DNA of 29,804 bases from a virus. Position 1 is the stretch's first letter, and every line of letters starts with the position of its first letter. Shown here piece after piece: positions 14,768 through 22,531 of the stretch. Location: positions 1-29,804 of IMG/VR virus record IMGVR_UViG_3300043436_000620, one strand, 5' to 3'. The notes beneath the pieces were generated by a model that worked only from the letters and a program-made list of their open reading frames with translations, ran no database searches and had not been told where the DNA came from. A program made the translations under genes and the position numbers.

Positions 14768-14798
14768 GTTACAATTAACAAAGTAATTAATTATAATA
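14768..14798 (+). promoter_or_regulatory. Bipartite motif before the scaffold/capsid genes (GTTACAA-N17-TATAATA)
   Basis: GTTACAA at 14768-14774 and TATAATA at 14792-14798 with 17 bases between, 12 bases before the ATG at 14811. It equals the motif at 17862-17892 in both halves and in spacing. A phage-specific promoter for the head genes is the favoured reading; here the distance to the ATG allows a normal transcription start. Confidence 0.5.
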
Positions 14799-14810
14799 AA
14801 AAAAGTAAGT

Positions 14811-15179
14811 ATGAACGACAAGCAAAAAAAAGCATTAGAGGGTTATAATCATTATATCTCTTTAAGAAGTCATAATCTTGAATTAGGTTTAGTAGATGAA
14901 ATAAAAGCAGGTTTACAGCAATACACAGCATTAAAAGGTGGTATTGATAAAGTAAAAAATAATGCTAAAACTGCTGTAATTAAATATGCAGATTCAGTAA
15001 AGGTTGCAGCACAAAATGCTAATAAAGTAATAGCTTCTATCGTAGAGTTAGATAAGAAAGCAAAAGATTTAGGTTTAGCAGATGTTGGTTATGCAGGTTA
15101 TAAAAAAGAAATGACAGCAAAAGCTAATGAGTACAAAGCTTTATTGGCAACTATTGATAAAATTTACGCATCAATTTAA
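14811..15179 (+). CDS. Helical head-module protein (122 aa)
   Basis: 122 residues, almost entirely helical and rich in Ala and Lys, with a heptad-like spacing in the middle (VKVAAQNANKVIASIVELDKKAK), so probably a coiled coil. It follows the bipartite motif at 14768 and precedes the scaffold-like gene by 10 bases. It may be an assembly helper, but I recognise no family. Confidence 0.6.
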   Translation: MNDKQKKALEGYNHYISLRSHNLELGLVDEIKAGLQQYTALKGGIDKVKNNAKTAVIKYADSVKVAAQNANKVIASIVELDKKAKDLGLADVGYAGYKKEMTAKANEYKALLATIDKIYASI

Positions 15180-15189
15180 ATAAACAAAT

Positions 15190-15795
15190 ATGAATAAAAA
15201 TGTAAAACAAGCTTTAAATACAATAAAAGTGTATTTAGGTATGGAAGTTAAGCTAGAGCAAATGATGCTAGTTGATGGTGTTACTATGATACAAGCGGAT
15301 ATGTTTGAACAAGGTAACGCTGTAAGTATTATGAATGAAGAAGAATTAATTCCTTTGCCAATTGGAGATTACGAGCTAGAAGATGGTCGTATGTTGATGG
15401 TTGTTGAAGAGGGTGTTATTTCTGAAATCAAAGACAAAGAAGAAGAAGTAGAAGAGGTTGAAGAAGTTGCGCCTCCTGCAGTTGAAGAAATGGAAACGGA
15501 AGTTAAACCATCTACACAAGCTGTAAAGAAAACTATTAAGTCTGTAATAGAAGAGCAACACTTTAGCGAAATCGAAGAGTTGAAAAAAGAAATCGAATTG
15601 TTAAAAACTGAAAACACAGAGTTGAAATCGGTAACAGTTGAAGAGGTAGTAGAAGTTGTAGAATTGGAAGAAGTTAAACCAATCGTGCCAAATCCAGAAA
15701 GTCAAGCAGAACGAGTTGAGTTCAAATTTGGTCGTAATGGATTTCAATCTATGGAGGATAAAATTAGAGAAAAATTAAACAATTTAAATAAATAA
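15190..15795 (+). CDS. Scaffolding-like protein
   Basis: 201 residues. The N-terminal 75 residues form a small beta domain with the pattern LVDGVTMIQADMFEQGNAVSI...IPLPIGDYELEDGRMLMVVEEGVISEI, which I know from the protein just before the capsid gene in Bacteroidetes phages. A very acidic linker rich in Glu and Val follows, then a coiled coil at about 122-148 (FSEIEELKKEIELLKTENTEL) and a basic C-terminus (EDKIREKLNNLNK) that could contact the capsid protein. Highly acidic and helical with a basic tail is the usual design of scaffolds. The upstream protease would remove it. Confidence 0.72.
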   Translation: MNKNVKQALNTIKVYLGMEVKLEQMMLVDGVTMIQADMFEQGNAVSIMNEEELIPLPIGDYELEDGRMLMVVEEGVISEIKDKEEEVEEVEEVAPPAVEEMETEVKPSTQAVKKTIKSVIEEQHFSEIEELKKEIELLKTENTELKSVTVEEVVEVVELEEVKPIVPNPESQAERVEFKFGRNGFQSMEDKIREKLNNLNK

Positions 15796-15797
15796 AC

Positions 15798-16208
15798 ATG
15801 GCAACATTTAGTAGAGACATTCTAACAACGGTTAGACCTCAATCAACAGTAACAGCTACCGTAACATTAACAGAAGCTGATTGCGGCAAAGATTACAACG
15901 TGGCAACAGATGCATTAGTAATTACACTACCATTAATTGAAGAAGATAATATCGGTATTGAATTTCTATTTAGAAACACTGGAGCAAACGCTAATAACAT
16001 TATTACACTTTCACCAAATGCAGCAGATTCAATCAATGGTAGAATTTCAACAGCAGCAGCAGATTCAACAGCAGGAGGAGTAGTAAACAAAGACTTTGTA
16101 AACACTAAAGCAACTGCTAAAAAAGGCGATTTTGTAAGATTGGTTGCGGTATCATTAACAGCATGGTACATTGTAGACGGTCAAGGAGTTTGGGCATCAG
16201 AAGCATAA
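15798..16208 (+). CDS. Probable head decoration protein
   Basis: 136 residues, almost all beta, rich in Ala, Thr and Asn, two bases after the scaffold-like stop and 36 bases before the capsid gene. The arrangement LTEADCGKDYNVATDALVITLPLIEEDNIGIEFLFRNTG... NIITLSPNAADSING, WYIVDGQGVW resembles small beta-fold virion proteins that bind on the capsid or form spikes. The protein has no signal peptide. The identity is by position and fold impression, not by motif. Confidence 0.6.
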   Translation: MATFSRDILTTVRPQSTVTATVTLTEADCGKDYNVATDALVITLPLIEEDNIGIEFLFRNTGANANNIITLSPNAADSINGRISTAAADSTAGGVVNKDFVNTKATAKKGDFVRLVAVSLTAWYIVDGQGVWASEA

Positions 16209-16244
16209 TTAATTAAGTAAACAATAATTTAAAAATAAAAACAA

Positions 16245-17198
16245 ATGGCAACTAGCACATCAGTAAGTACAACATACGCTGGAAAATTCTTAGCAGAATA
16301 TATCGGAACAGCGTTATTATCAGCACCAACTTTAGATAAAGGATTGGTTACGATTAAAGCAAACATTAAACACAAAGAAGTAATTAAAAGAGTAGCAACG
16401 GGTACTTTGTTATCAGATGCAACTTGCGACTTTACAGCGAGTGGTTCTATCGCATTAACTGAAAGAATCCTTGAGCCTAAAGAATTAGATGTTAATCAAC
16501 AAGTTTGTAAAAAAGACTTTAGAGGTGATTGGATGGCAGAAGATATGGGTATCTCAGCATTCGATAATCTATCTAAAACTTTCGCAGATTTTATCTTGAC
16601 ACGTTATGCAGCAGGAGTAGCAGCAGAAAATGAAATCTCATTCTGGAGAGGTGCGCAAGGTACATCAGGTCAATATGATGGTATTTGTACGCTTATTGCT
16701 TTAGATGCAGCTTTACCATCAGCACAAGAGGTTGCAGGTACAACTGTTACAGCTTCTAATGTATTGGTTGAGTTAAGAAAAGTACACGCAGCAATTCCTG
16801 CTACTATCTTAGCAAAAGAAGATTTATTCATCTACGCACCAACAAATGTATACTATGCTTATATTTCTGCATTGGGTGGATTCGGAGCGTCTGGATTAGG
16901 TGCAAATGGTGTTGGTGGTGCAGGTACTCAATGGTACTCTAACCAAGCATTATCTATTGACGGTGTTAAGATTGTTTTAGCAGAAGGATTAGCGTCTAAC
17001 GTTATGATTGCAGCGCAAAAATCTAACTTGTATTTCGGAACTGGTTTACTTTCTGATTACAACACAGTTAAATTGATTGATACTTCTGAAACATTAGGAG
17101 ATGACAATGTAAGAATCGTTATGAGAATGACTGGATGCGCAAACTACGGTTTTGCTTCTGAAATCGTTACATACGGTATCACAAATTCAGCTAATTAA
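16245..17198 (+). CDS. Major capsid protein (HK97-like)
   Basis: 317 residues. The sequence starts with a Thr/Ser-rich stretch, then DKGLVTIKANIKHKEVIKRV and LTERILEPKELDVNQQVCKKDF (about 70-95), a helical spine region around 105-125 (FADFILTRYAAGVAAENEISFW) and the beta-rich P domain to the end. This is the pattern of HK97-type capsid proteins of Bacteroidetes phages. It follows scaffold and decoration genes, is preceded by an A-rich initiation region, and is followed directly by a strong terminator at 17215-17251, so it is the last gene of its transcript for most polymerases. High expression is expected. Confidence 0.87.
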   Translation: MATSTSVSTTYAGKFLAEYIGTALLSAPTLDKGLVTIKANIKHKEVIKRVATGTLLSDATCDFTASGSIALTERILEPKELDVNQQVCKKDFRGDWMAEDMGISAFDNLSKTFADFILTRYAAGVAAENEISFWRGAQGTSGQYDGICTLIALDAALPSAQEVAGTTVTASNVLVELRKVHAAIPATILAKEDLFIYAPTNVYYAYISALGGFGASGLGANGVGGAGTQWYSNQALSIDGVKIVLAEGLASNVMIAAQKSNLYFGTGLLSDYNTVKLIDTSETLGDDNVRIVMRMTGCANYGFASEIVTYGITNSAN

Positions 17199-17214
17199 TA
17201 ATTAAAAATTAATC

Positions 17215-17251
17215 AAAAAAAAGGGGTGGGTTTATCCTATCCCTTTTTTTT
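17215..17251 (+). terminator. Rho-independent terminator after the capsid gene
   Basis: A 16-pair stem: eight A plus GGGGTGGG at 17215-17230 pairs with CCTATCCC and eight T at 17236-17251, with two G-T wobbles and a five-base loop TTTAT. The A/T arms mean it could also work on the opposite strand. Strongest hairpin in the structural genes. Confidence 0.88.
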
Positions 17252-17268
17252 ATAAAAATTAAAAACAA

Positions 17269-17811
17269 ATGTGTGATATAGCAAAAGGAAGAGCAGAGGT
17301 TTGTAAAGATACGGTAGGAGGTTTAGATGCAATCTACTTTATCAATCATCAAATCGTTTCTGGGGATTTAACGTACGGAGCTACGGACAATTCAGATACA
17401 TTAACAGCAATTACAAACGTAGATGTTTTGTACAAATATGAATTAAGAGGTGAAAACTCTTATGACGAAGAGTTTAAGTCAGACCGTAATAACGGGACAA
17501 CTATGGTAGAACAAAAACTATCAGTTAAGTTGAAAAAACAAGATATTGCAACAACTAAACAAGTTAAATTGTTAGTTATGGGACGTCCTCACGTAGTTAT
17601 CAAAACTAGAAACAACGTGTTTATGTTGGCAGGTCTTCAATACGGCATGGAGATAGGAGCAACTTTGTCTAGTGGTACTGCAATGGGTGATTTTAACGGT
17701 TACGCTTTATCTTTAGTTGGGAATGAGAAAATAAATGCAAACATTTTGAACGCTTCTACGGAGGCTGCTATGTTGGCTTTATTTACATCAGCGACTATGA
17801 TTTCAGCATAA
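17269..17811 (+). CDS. Probable major tail tube protein
   Basis: 180 residues, opening CDIAKGRAEVCKDTVGGLDAIYFINHQ, a start I associate with the abundant tail protein next to the capsid gene in flavobacterial phages. The body is beta-rich with YKYELRGENSYDEEFKSDRNNGT, then VMGRPHVVIKTRNNVFMLAGLQYGMEIGA and GDFNGYALSLVGNEK, which fits a tail tube fold. The tail module at 6807-13981 has no other candidate for this essential protein. It is placed between two terminators (17215-17251 and 17829-17858), so it may be made at a level set apart from both neighbours. Confidence 0.66.
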   Translation: MCDIAKGRAEVCKDTVGGLDAIYFINHQIVSGDLTYGATDNSDTLTAITNVDVLYKYELRGENSYDEEFKSDRNNGTTMVEQKLSVKLKKQDIATTKQVKLLVMGRPHVVIKTRNNVFMLAGLQYGMEIGATLSSGTAMGDFNGYALSLVGNEKINANILNASTEAAMLALFTSATMISA

Positions 17812-17828
17812 TAATATCTACTACTACG

Positions 17829-17858
17829 AAAATGCGTATCTTAATCGGTACGCATTTT
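17829..17858 (+). terminator. Rho-independent terminator after the tail tube gene
   Basis: AAAATGCGTA at 17829-17838 pairs with TACGCATTTT at 17849-17858 around a ten-base loop, followed by further T to 17861. A ten-pair stem with four G-C pairs and a T run. It ends the tube transcript just before the motif at 17862. Confidence 0.85.
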
Positions 17859-17861
17859 TTT

Positions 17862-17892
17862 GTTACAAAAACTTAACTAATTGATTATAATA
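17862..17892 (+). promoter_or_regulatory. Bipartite motif before the portal operon (GTTACAA-N17-TATAATA)
   Basis: GTTACAA at 17862-17868 and TATAATA at 17886-17892, 17 bases apart, same as at 14768. It begins one base after the T run of the terminator, which is where a new transcription unit would be expected. The ATG lies only two bases past the motif, as at 6807, so either the transcript is leaderless or the right half acts in translation. Confidence 0.5.
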
Positions 17893-17894
17893 GT

Positions 17895-18227
17895 ATGGTA
17901 ATATTAACAACTTCGGGAAGTGCGCAAACGTTTGAGTTCACACCTCGTGCAACTTCTTATAATACTATGATTGTAACCAACGAAGCAACCAACACACCTG
18001 TAACAGTTACAATAAGTTCTAGTGCAATATCTACATACTATCATACAATTACAGCTACATTCTCATTATTAGAGGGTAATTACTACACAATAGTTTTAAA
18101 ACAAAATAGCACGATAGTATGGAAAGGTAGAATGTATTGCACAGACCAAACTACTTTATCACAATACACCGTTAATAGTGGGGTTTACACTTCGCAATCA
18201 TCCACTAATCAATATGTAATTTTATGA
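17895..18227 (+). CDS. Beta-rich structural protein upstream of portal (110 aa)
   Basis: 110 residues of alternating strands rich in Thr and Ser (ILTTSGSAQTFEFTPRA, MIVTNEATNTPVTVTISSSAI). Proteins of this kind lie just before the portal gene in Bacteroidetes phages; their role is unknown, perhaps part of a head-tail connection. The stop overlaps the portal ATG by four bases. Confidence 0.6.
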   Translation: MVILTTSGSAQTFEFTPRATSYNTMIVTNEATNTPVTVTISSSAISTYYHTITATFSLLEGNYYTIVLKQNSTIVWKGRMYCTDQTTLSQYTVNSGVYTSQSSTNQYVIL

Positions 18228-19981
18228 GCGAAAATAAAACACCGAATATCCATGTACTTAGTTTAGCGCAATATGAGAAACCTCAAATTAGCGAGAGCAA
18301 AAAAGGTGAATGGGTACAATACGGAGAAAACAATAATTACTATAAATTCTTAATAGAAAGATACGCTAATTCAACGACGAATAACGCTGTAATTAATGGA
18401 ATTAGTAGATTGATTTACGGTAAAGGATTGAGTGCATTAGATGCAGCGAGAAAGCCAAATGAATACGCACAATTTATTACGATGTTTAAAGCGGAGGAAG
18501 TTCGTAAATTTGTAACAGATTTAAAAATGCTAGGTCAATGCGCTATCCAAATTACATACAAAGGAAAGCTAATTGATAAAGTTACTCATTTGCCTATTCA
18601 AAACCTTTGTCCTGAGAAGTGCGATAAAGACGGTAAGATTAATAGATGGTATTACAGCGACAATTGGGAGAATGTAAAAGACTTTCCACCTACTCCAATA
18701 GATGTATTCGGTAACGGTGCAAATAGAGAGGTTTTAATAGTACAACCTTACAGCGTTGGAATGAAATACTTTTCAAATGTTGACTATCAAGGAGGTTTAC
18801 CGTATGCAACTTTAGAAGAAGAAATAGCACAATATTTAATAACTGAAACACAAAACAGTTTTAGTGGTACAAAAATCGTAAATGTTAACGGTGGTAGATA
18901 TACAGATGAACAACAAGACGAAATTAGCGCAAAAATAAACAGCAAATTAACGGGTTCAAAAGGTCAAAAGGTAATAGTTGCATTTAATGAAAGTGCGGAA
19001 CTATCTACTAAAGTTGAAGATATACCTTTGAATGATGCACCAGAACACTACCAATATTTAAGTACTGAAAGCAGAGATAAAATCTTACTTTCTCACAACG
19101 TTACAAGTCCATTGATTTTTGGAATTATTACGGGTACGGGATTCTCATCAAATAGCGAAGAGTTAAAAACTGGTTTTACAATATTTGACAACACAATCAT
19201 ACGTAACTTTCAAGATATTTTAATAGATGCTTTTAACAGAATTTTAGCAGTTAACGAAATTTCTTTGAAGTTGTATTTTAAAACTCTTAATCCTTTTGAA
19301 AGTAAAATTGAAGAGGTGCAAGATGTTGCGGATAGTGAAACGACTTTAAGCACTCAAAAAACGTTATTAGACGAAATCCTTGAATCATGCGAAGACGATA
19401 CTCAAGAGGGTTGGAAAGTAATTGACGAAAGAGATGTTGAATTGGAAGACGAGGACGAACTTAATAACCATATCAATAAGTTAAATAACAACGGTAAACT
19501 TTCATTAGTTGATAAAATAGTAAATCTAGTAAGTACTGGAACTGCAAGACCTACGGCAATTTCAGCACAAGATAAATTAGTAAAAGAAAAGTACTTTAAA
19601 GTACGTTACAAGTATGTTGGTAATCCATCACCAGACCGTGAATTTTGCAATAAGATGTTAAGTGCAAATAAATTGTACCGAAAAGAAGACATTGATAGGA
19701 TGAGTTCGGAGGTTGTAAATAAAGGTTTTGGAGAGTTCGGAGCAGATAAGTACGACATATTTAAATTTAAAGGCGGTGCGAGATGTAAACATAAATGGAT
19801 CAGAGTTACAATGATGTTAGACCTTAACGAAGACAGCGAGAAATTCAAGGAAATTGGAACGGCTGCAGCTTCGGTAAAAGGGTTTAAAGTTACCAATCCA
19901 TACCAAGTTAGTATCTACCCTAATAACCTACCTTTAAAGGGATTCAGTCCAAATAATAAAAACCTACCTAGCGACGTATAA
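18224..19981 (+). CDS. Portal protein with MuF-like C-terminal domain
   Basis: 585 residues, longer than many portals (400-500). The portal part is seen at the N-terminus (GEWVQYGENNNYYKFLIERYANSTTNNAVINGISRLIYGKGL, then VRKFVTDLKMLGQCAIQITYKG) and through about 380, including SHNVTSPLIFGIITGTGFSSNSEELKTGF. The last 130 residues (FKVRYKYVGNPSPDREFCNKM ... YDIFKFKGGARCKHKWIRV) resemble the C-terminal domain of MuF-type head morphogenesis proteins. The two roles, DNA channel and a capsid-associated internal protein, seem fused in one gene. The linker at about 385-450 is acidic and low-complexity. It forms the ring through which the terminase loads DNA. Confidence 0.82.
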   Translation: MSENKTPNIHVLSLAQYEKPQISESKKGEWVQYGENNNYYKFLIERYANSTTNNAVINGISRLIYGKGLSALDAARKPNEYAQFITMFKAEEVRKFVTDLKMLGQCAIQITYKGKLIDKVTHLPIQNLCPEKCDKDGKINRWYYSDNWENVKDFPPTPIDVFGNGANREVLIVQPYSVGMKYFSNVDYQGGLPYATLEEEIAQYLITETQNSFSGTKIVNVNGGRYTDEQQDEISAKINSKLTGSKGQKVIVAFNESAELSTKVEDIPLNDAPEHYQYLSTESRDKILLSHNVTSPLIFGIITGTGFSSNSEELKTGFTIFDNTIIRNFQDILIDAFNRILAVNEISLKLYFKTLNPFESKIEEVQDVADSETTLSTQKTLLDEILESCEDDTQEGWKVIDERDVELEDEDELNNHINKLNNNGKLSLVDKIVNLVSTGTARPTAISAQDKLVKEKYFKVRYKYVGNPSPDREFCNKMLSANKLYRKEDIDRMSSEVVNKGFGEFGADKYDIFKFKGGARCKHKWIRVTMMLDLNEDSEKFKEIGTAAASVKGFKVTNPYQVSIYPNNLPLKGFSPNNKNLPSDV

Positions 19982-19983
19982 AC

Positions 19984-20484
19984 ATGGCAATAGCACTTTT
20001 AATAAAACCTTTAGACGTTGTTAAGCATACGTCGTTGAGCGGTGCAATAGATACCGATAAGATTATACAGTTTATTGAGATAGCACAAGATATACACTTA
20101 CAAAGTTATACTGGAACGAAGCTATTAAACAAGATTAAAGCCGATGTAATTGCAGGAACTTTAGGCGGTAACTATTTAACGTTAACTACGAACTACTTAA
20201 AACCTATGTTGATACATTGGACAATGGTAGAGTTTTTACCGTTCCATGCTTACATGATTAGTAACGGTGGGATAGGTAAACACACAAGTGAAAATTCTGA
20301 AACAGTAAGTAAATTTGACGTGGATTTTTTGGTTGAAAAACAAAGAAGTTTAGCAGAAAGTTACAGTTCAAGATTTGTTGATTATATTTGTTATAATCAA
20401 ACTTTATTTCCAGAATATAACACGAATACAACAAGCGATATTTATCCAAAAAATGATACTAATTTAGGAGGTTGGAGATTATGA
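19984..20484 (+). CDS. Head-tail connector (DUF6712-like)
   Basis: 166 residues, helical, with IDTDKIIQFIEIAQDIHLQSYTGTKLLNKIKADV at the N-terminus and LKPMLIHWTMVEFLPFHAYMISNGGI in the middle, matching the connector family that follows the portal in Bacteroidetes phages (I recall it as DUF6712). It would bind below the portal in the way of HK97 gp6. It starts two bases after the portal stop. The family number is from memory. Confidence 0.68.
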   Translation: MAIALLIKPLDVVKHTSLSGAIDTDKIIQFIEIAQDIHLQSYTGTKLLNKIKADVIAGTLGGNYLTLTTNYLKPMLIHWTMVEFLPFHAYMISNGGIGKHTSENSETVSKFDVDFLVEKQRSLAESYSSRFVDYICYNQTLFPEYNTNTTSDIYPKNDTNLGGWRL

Positions 20485-20558
20485 AAGACTACAAACCAAA
20501 AGAGGAAAATATAATTAAGTTACAAATTTACGTACAAACAAAGCAAAATGGCAAATAA
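20481..20558 (+). CDS. Very small ORF (25 aa), doubtful
   Basis: ATG 20481 overlaps the connector stop (ATGA) and TAA 20556-20558 runs into the next gene. 25 residues, lysine-rich. It may be no more than a bridge for ribosomes between the two larger genes. Kept only because of the overlap with both. Confidence 0.25.
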   Translation: MKDYKPKEENIIKLQIYVQTKQNGK

Positions 20559-21006
20559 AAAACTATCAGAATATGCAAGTAACGGAGCGAGTCCTGCTGC
20601 ATTGGATTTGATACCGATGCTATTTTGGACTGGTTCTGTGTACACTAATAAAACTTTCACGGGTGCGCACTTAGAAACTTATGTAAGAGCATTAGCACCA
20701 AGCGTGCAAACCGTTACAAGTAGCGCAACTGTAACTGCTGTAAGTACAAACGACTTAGTAGATATTACATCGTTGGCGGTAGGTGTAACTTTAGCGAATC
20801 CTACGGGTACATTTGCAAACGGTCAAATATTAACTTATAGAATAAAAGATAATGCAACAGCGCAAACGATTGCATTTGGTTCTAAGTTCAAAGGGTATGG
20901 AAGAGCATTACCAACAACAACAACAATAAGCAAGTATATTGAAATTTCAGCAATGTACAATAGTGTTGCAGATACGTTTAGCGTAGTTTATATTGTAGAA
21001 TTATAA
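20548..21006 (+). CDS. Tail fibre/virion surface protein (152 aa)
   Basis: 152 residues. The N-terminal NKKLSEYASNGASPAALDLIPM is a short motif seen at the start of many Bacteroidetes phage fibre-type proteins, often used as an attachment segment. The rest is Thr/Ala/Val-rich beta (TSSATVTAVSTNDLVDIT, FANGQILTYRIKDNATAQTIAF, ISKYIEISAMYNSVADTFSVVY). It resembles the decoration protein at 15798 in style, particularly the closing part. Likely on the outside of the virion, perhaps in the fibre. Confidence 0.6.
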   Translation: MANKKLSEYASNGASPAALDLIPMLFWTGSVYTNKTFTGAHLETYVRALAPSVQTVTSSATVTAVSTNDLVDITSLAVGVTLANPTGTFANGQILTYRIKDNATAQTIAFGSKFKGYGRALPTTTTISKYIEISAMYNSVADTFSVVYIVEL

Positions 21007-21023
21007 TTAAAAAATAAATAGAT

Positions 21024-21293
21024 ATGAGTTTAATAAATTTAGATAGGTTAGTAGCTGCACAAGGCACTTTCGTAGTAAACAACACAACTGCAAAAACTAC
21101 TTCTTTTGTAGGGTTATTGGTATTGGAAGATACTGTTTTTAGTGCATTAAGAGTTGATGGTAGTGATGTGAAAAGTACATACATTGCAGCTACTGGAACA
21201 GCTGTAAAAGCAGGTGCATTGATTACGGGGCAAGGTGTAAAGTTTAGCGGTGTAACGTTAACAAGTGGTTCAGTAGCTTTAATTTTAGGATAA
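21024..21293 (+). CDS. Small beta-rich virion protein (89 aa)
   Basis: 89 residues rich in Val, Thr, Ala and Gly, in the pattern of short beta strands with turns (FVGLLVLEDTVFSALRVDGSDV, ALITGQGVKFSGVTLTSGSVALILG). Its stop overlaps the next ATG (TAATG). By position it forms part of the fibre or receptor-binding complex with its neighbours. Confidence 0.55.
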   Translation: MSLINLDRLVAAQGTFVVNNTTAKTTSFVGLLVLEDTVFSALRVDGSDVKSTYIAATGTAVKAGALITGQGVKFSGVTLTSGSVALILG

Positions 21294-22009
21294 TGTACGG
21301 TTACGGATATGGTGCGTTTAGGCACGGTATAATGGGTAGTGGTGGCTCAGCACCAGCCTACCCCGCTTCTTTAAAAAATTTCATCGATCCTGGCAATCCT
21401 TCAAGTTATTCTGGTAGTGGAACGACAGTTGTAGATTTAACGGGTACTCAAAACGGAACACTTATTAACGGTGTTGGTTACTCAGCTGCAAATGGCGGTG
21501 TGTTTGTTTTTGATGGGGTTAATGATTATATTGATTTCACCACTAATTCAGCTATTCAACCAAACGCAGCAAGGACAGTTTCAACTTGGGTTTTTGTTGA
21601 ATTAATAGGCGGTAACGCTATGATATATTGTGGTGGTGACATGGTTACTCAGTTTAAAACAGTAAGTACTTTTCATGTGAATTTCGCTAATTATTTAGCT
21701 TTAGGAAGTGACACAGCAACGCAGTATCTTACTCCTGGTCCAATGGCAAAAGGGGCTTGGATAAACGTAACAGCTAGATTCAACGGCACGACTATGCAAT
21801 TATATTATAATGACGTTCTACAAGCAACAGCTGCACAAACTGTTATACCTACAACATCTTCGACTATATCTGTAAAATTAGGAGCTTATAATGGAGTAGG
21901 TTATTACTTACAAGGTAAAATGGGAGTTCATAGGGTGTATGATGAATATAGAAGTACAACAGATATGACAGCAGATTTTAACGAATTTAAAGCAAGATAT
22001 GGATACTAA
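21293..22009 (+). CDS. LamG/concanavalin-like adhesin
   Basis: 238 residues. A glycine/tyrosine-rich N-terminal tip (MYGYGYGAFRHGIMGSGGS) leads into a typical LamG domain, about 30-238: VVDLTGTQNGTLINGV, VFVFDGVNDYIDF, RTVSTWVFVE, KGAWINVTARFNGTTMQLYYNDVLQ, and VKLGAYNGVGYYLQGKMGVHRVYDEYRS. These domains bind carbohydrates. At the end of the structural genes it is the best candidate for the receptor-binding protein that decides host range. The short N-terminus would attach it to the virion, perhaps via the 89- or 152-residue proteins upstream. Confidence 0.8.
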   Translation: MYGYGYGAFRHGIMGSGGSAPAYPASLKNFIDPGNPSSYSGSGTTVVDLTGTQNGTLINGVGYSAANGGVFVFDGVNDYIDFTTNSAIQPNAARTVSTWVFVELIGGNAMIYCGGDMVTQFKTVSTFHVNFANYLALGSDTATQYLTPGPMAKGAWINVTARFNGTTMQLYYNDVLQATAAQTVIPTTSSTISVKLGAYNGVGYYLQGKMGVHRVYDEYRSTTDMTADFNEFKARYGY

Positions 22010-22235
22010 TATTTATAAAATAACCAATTCGCAAAGGGACATTTTAGTTAATTCAGATAATGGAGTAATTGTATTTCGACCTATTCAAGACATAAACGGT
22101 AGCTATTTAATATCTGAAAAGGAATTTAATATAGTTAATAATTTAGAAGATTGTCCGAGTGATTTACTTTTTATTAAGTCGTTAACTTCATCTATTTACG
22201 AACCTAGCGAGCCTACAATTAACTTAGAATTATGA
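21999..22235 (+). CDS. Hypothetical protein (78 aa)
   Basis: 78 residues overlapping the LamG stop by 11 bases and the next gene by four. Mixed sequence with LVNSDNGVIVFRPIQDINGSYLISEKEF and an acidic Pro-rich end. No family is recognised. It may be an assembly partner for the adhesin upstream, given the overlap. Confidence 0.5.
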   Translation: MDTNIYKITNSQRDILVNSDNGVIVFRPIQDINGSYLISEKEFNIVNNLEDCPSDLLFIKSLTSSIYEPSEPTINLEL

Positions 22236-22531
22236 ACAACATAACAATTATAGCGATTTTAGTAGGTGTTGTAGGTTTCTTTCTGCGGGACTTACATACA
22301 CGTCTTAAACAAGCTGAAAACGATATTCAGAAAGGTCATGACGGTCTAATAGAATTGAAGAGCGAAAATAAAGAAATGCGGATTTCTCAAAACTCGGGTT
22401 TTTTACATATTGAACAACTATTCGACGAACGATTAAAACACTTTGAAATTAAAATTGACCACATGAGCGCAAACATTAAAAGCAGTCATGATTTATTTGC
22501 AATAATAATTAAACAACAACAAGAGAAATGA
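22232..22531 (+). CDS. Membrane-anchored coiled-coil lysis protein
   Basis: 99 residues. One N-terminal membrane helix at about 4-19 (ITIIAILVGVVGFFLR), then a long charged helix with heptad pattern (LHTRLKQAENDIQKGHDGLIELKSENKEM). The arrangement is that of inner-membrane spanins and of XhlA-type lysis helpers. A partner outer-membrane spanin lipoprotein is not obvious next to it; the lipoprotein at 4755 is far away. Just upstream of the holin-like gene with a four-base overlap. Confidence 0.6.
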   Translation: MNNITIIAILVGVVGFFLRDLHTRLKQAENDIQKGHDGLIELKSENKEMRISQNSGFLHIEQLFDERLKHFEIKIDHMSANIKSSHDLFAIIIKQQQEK

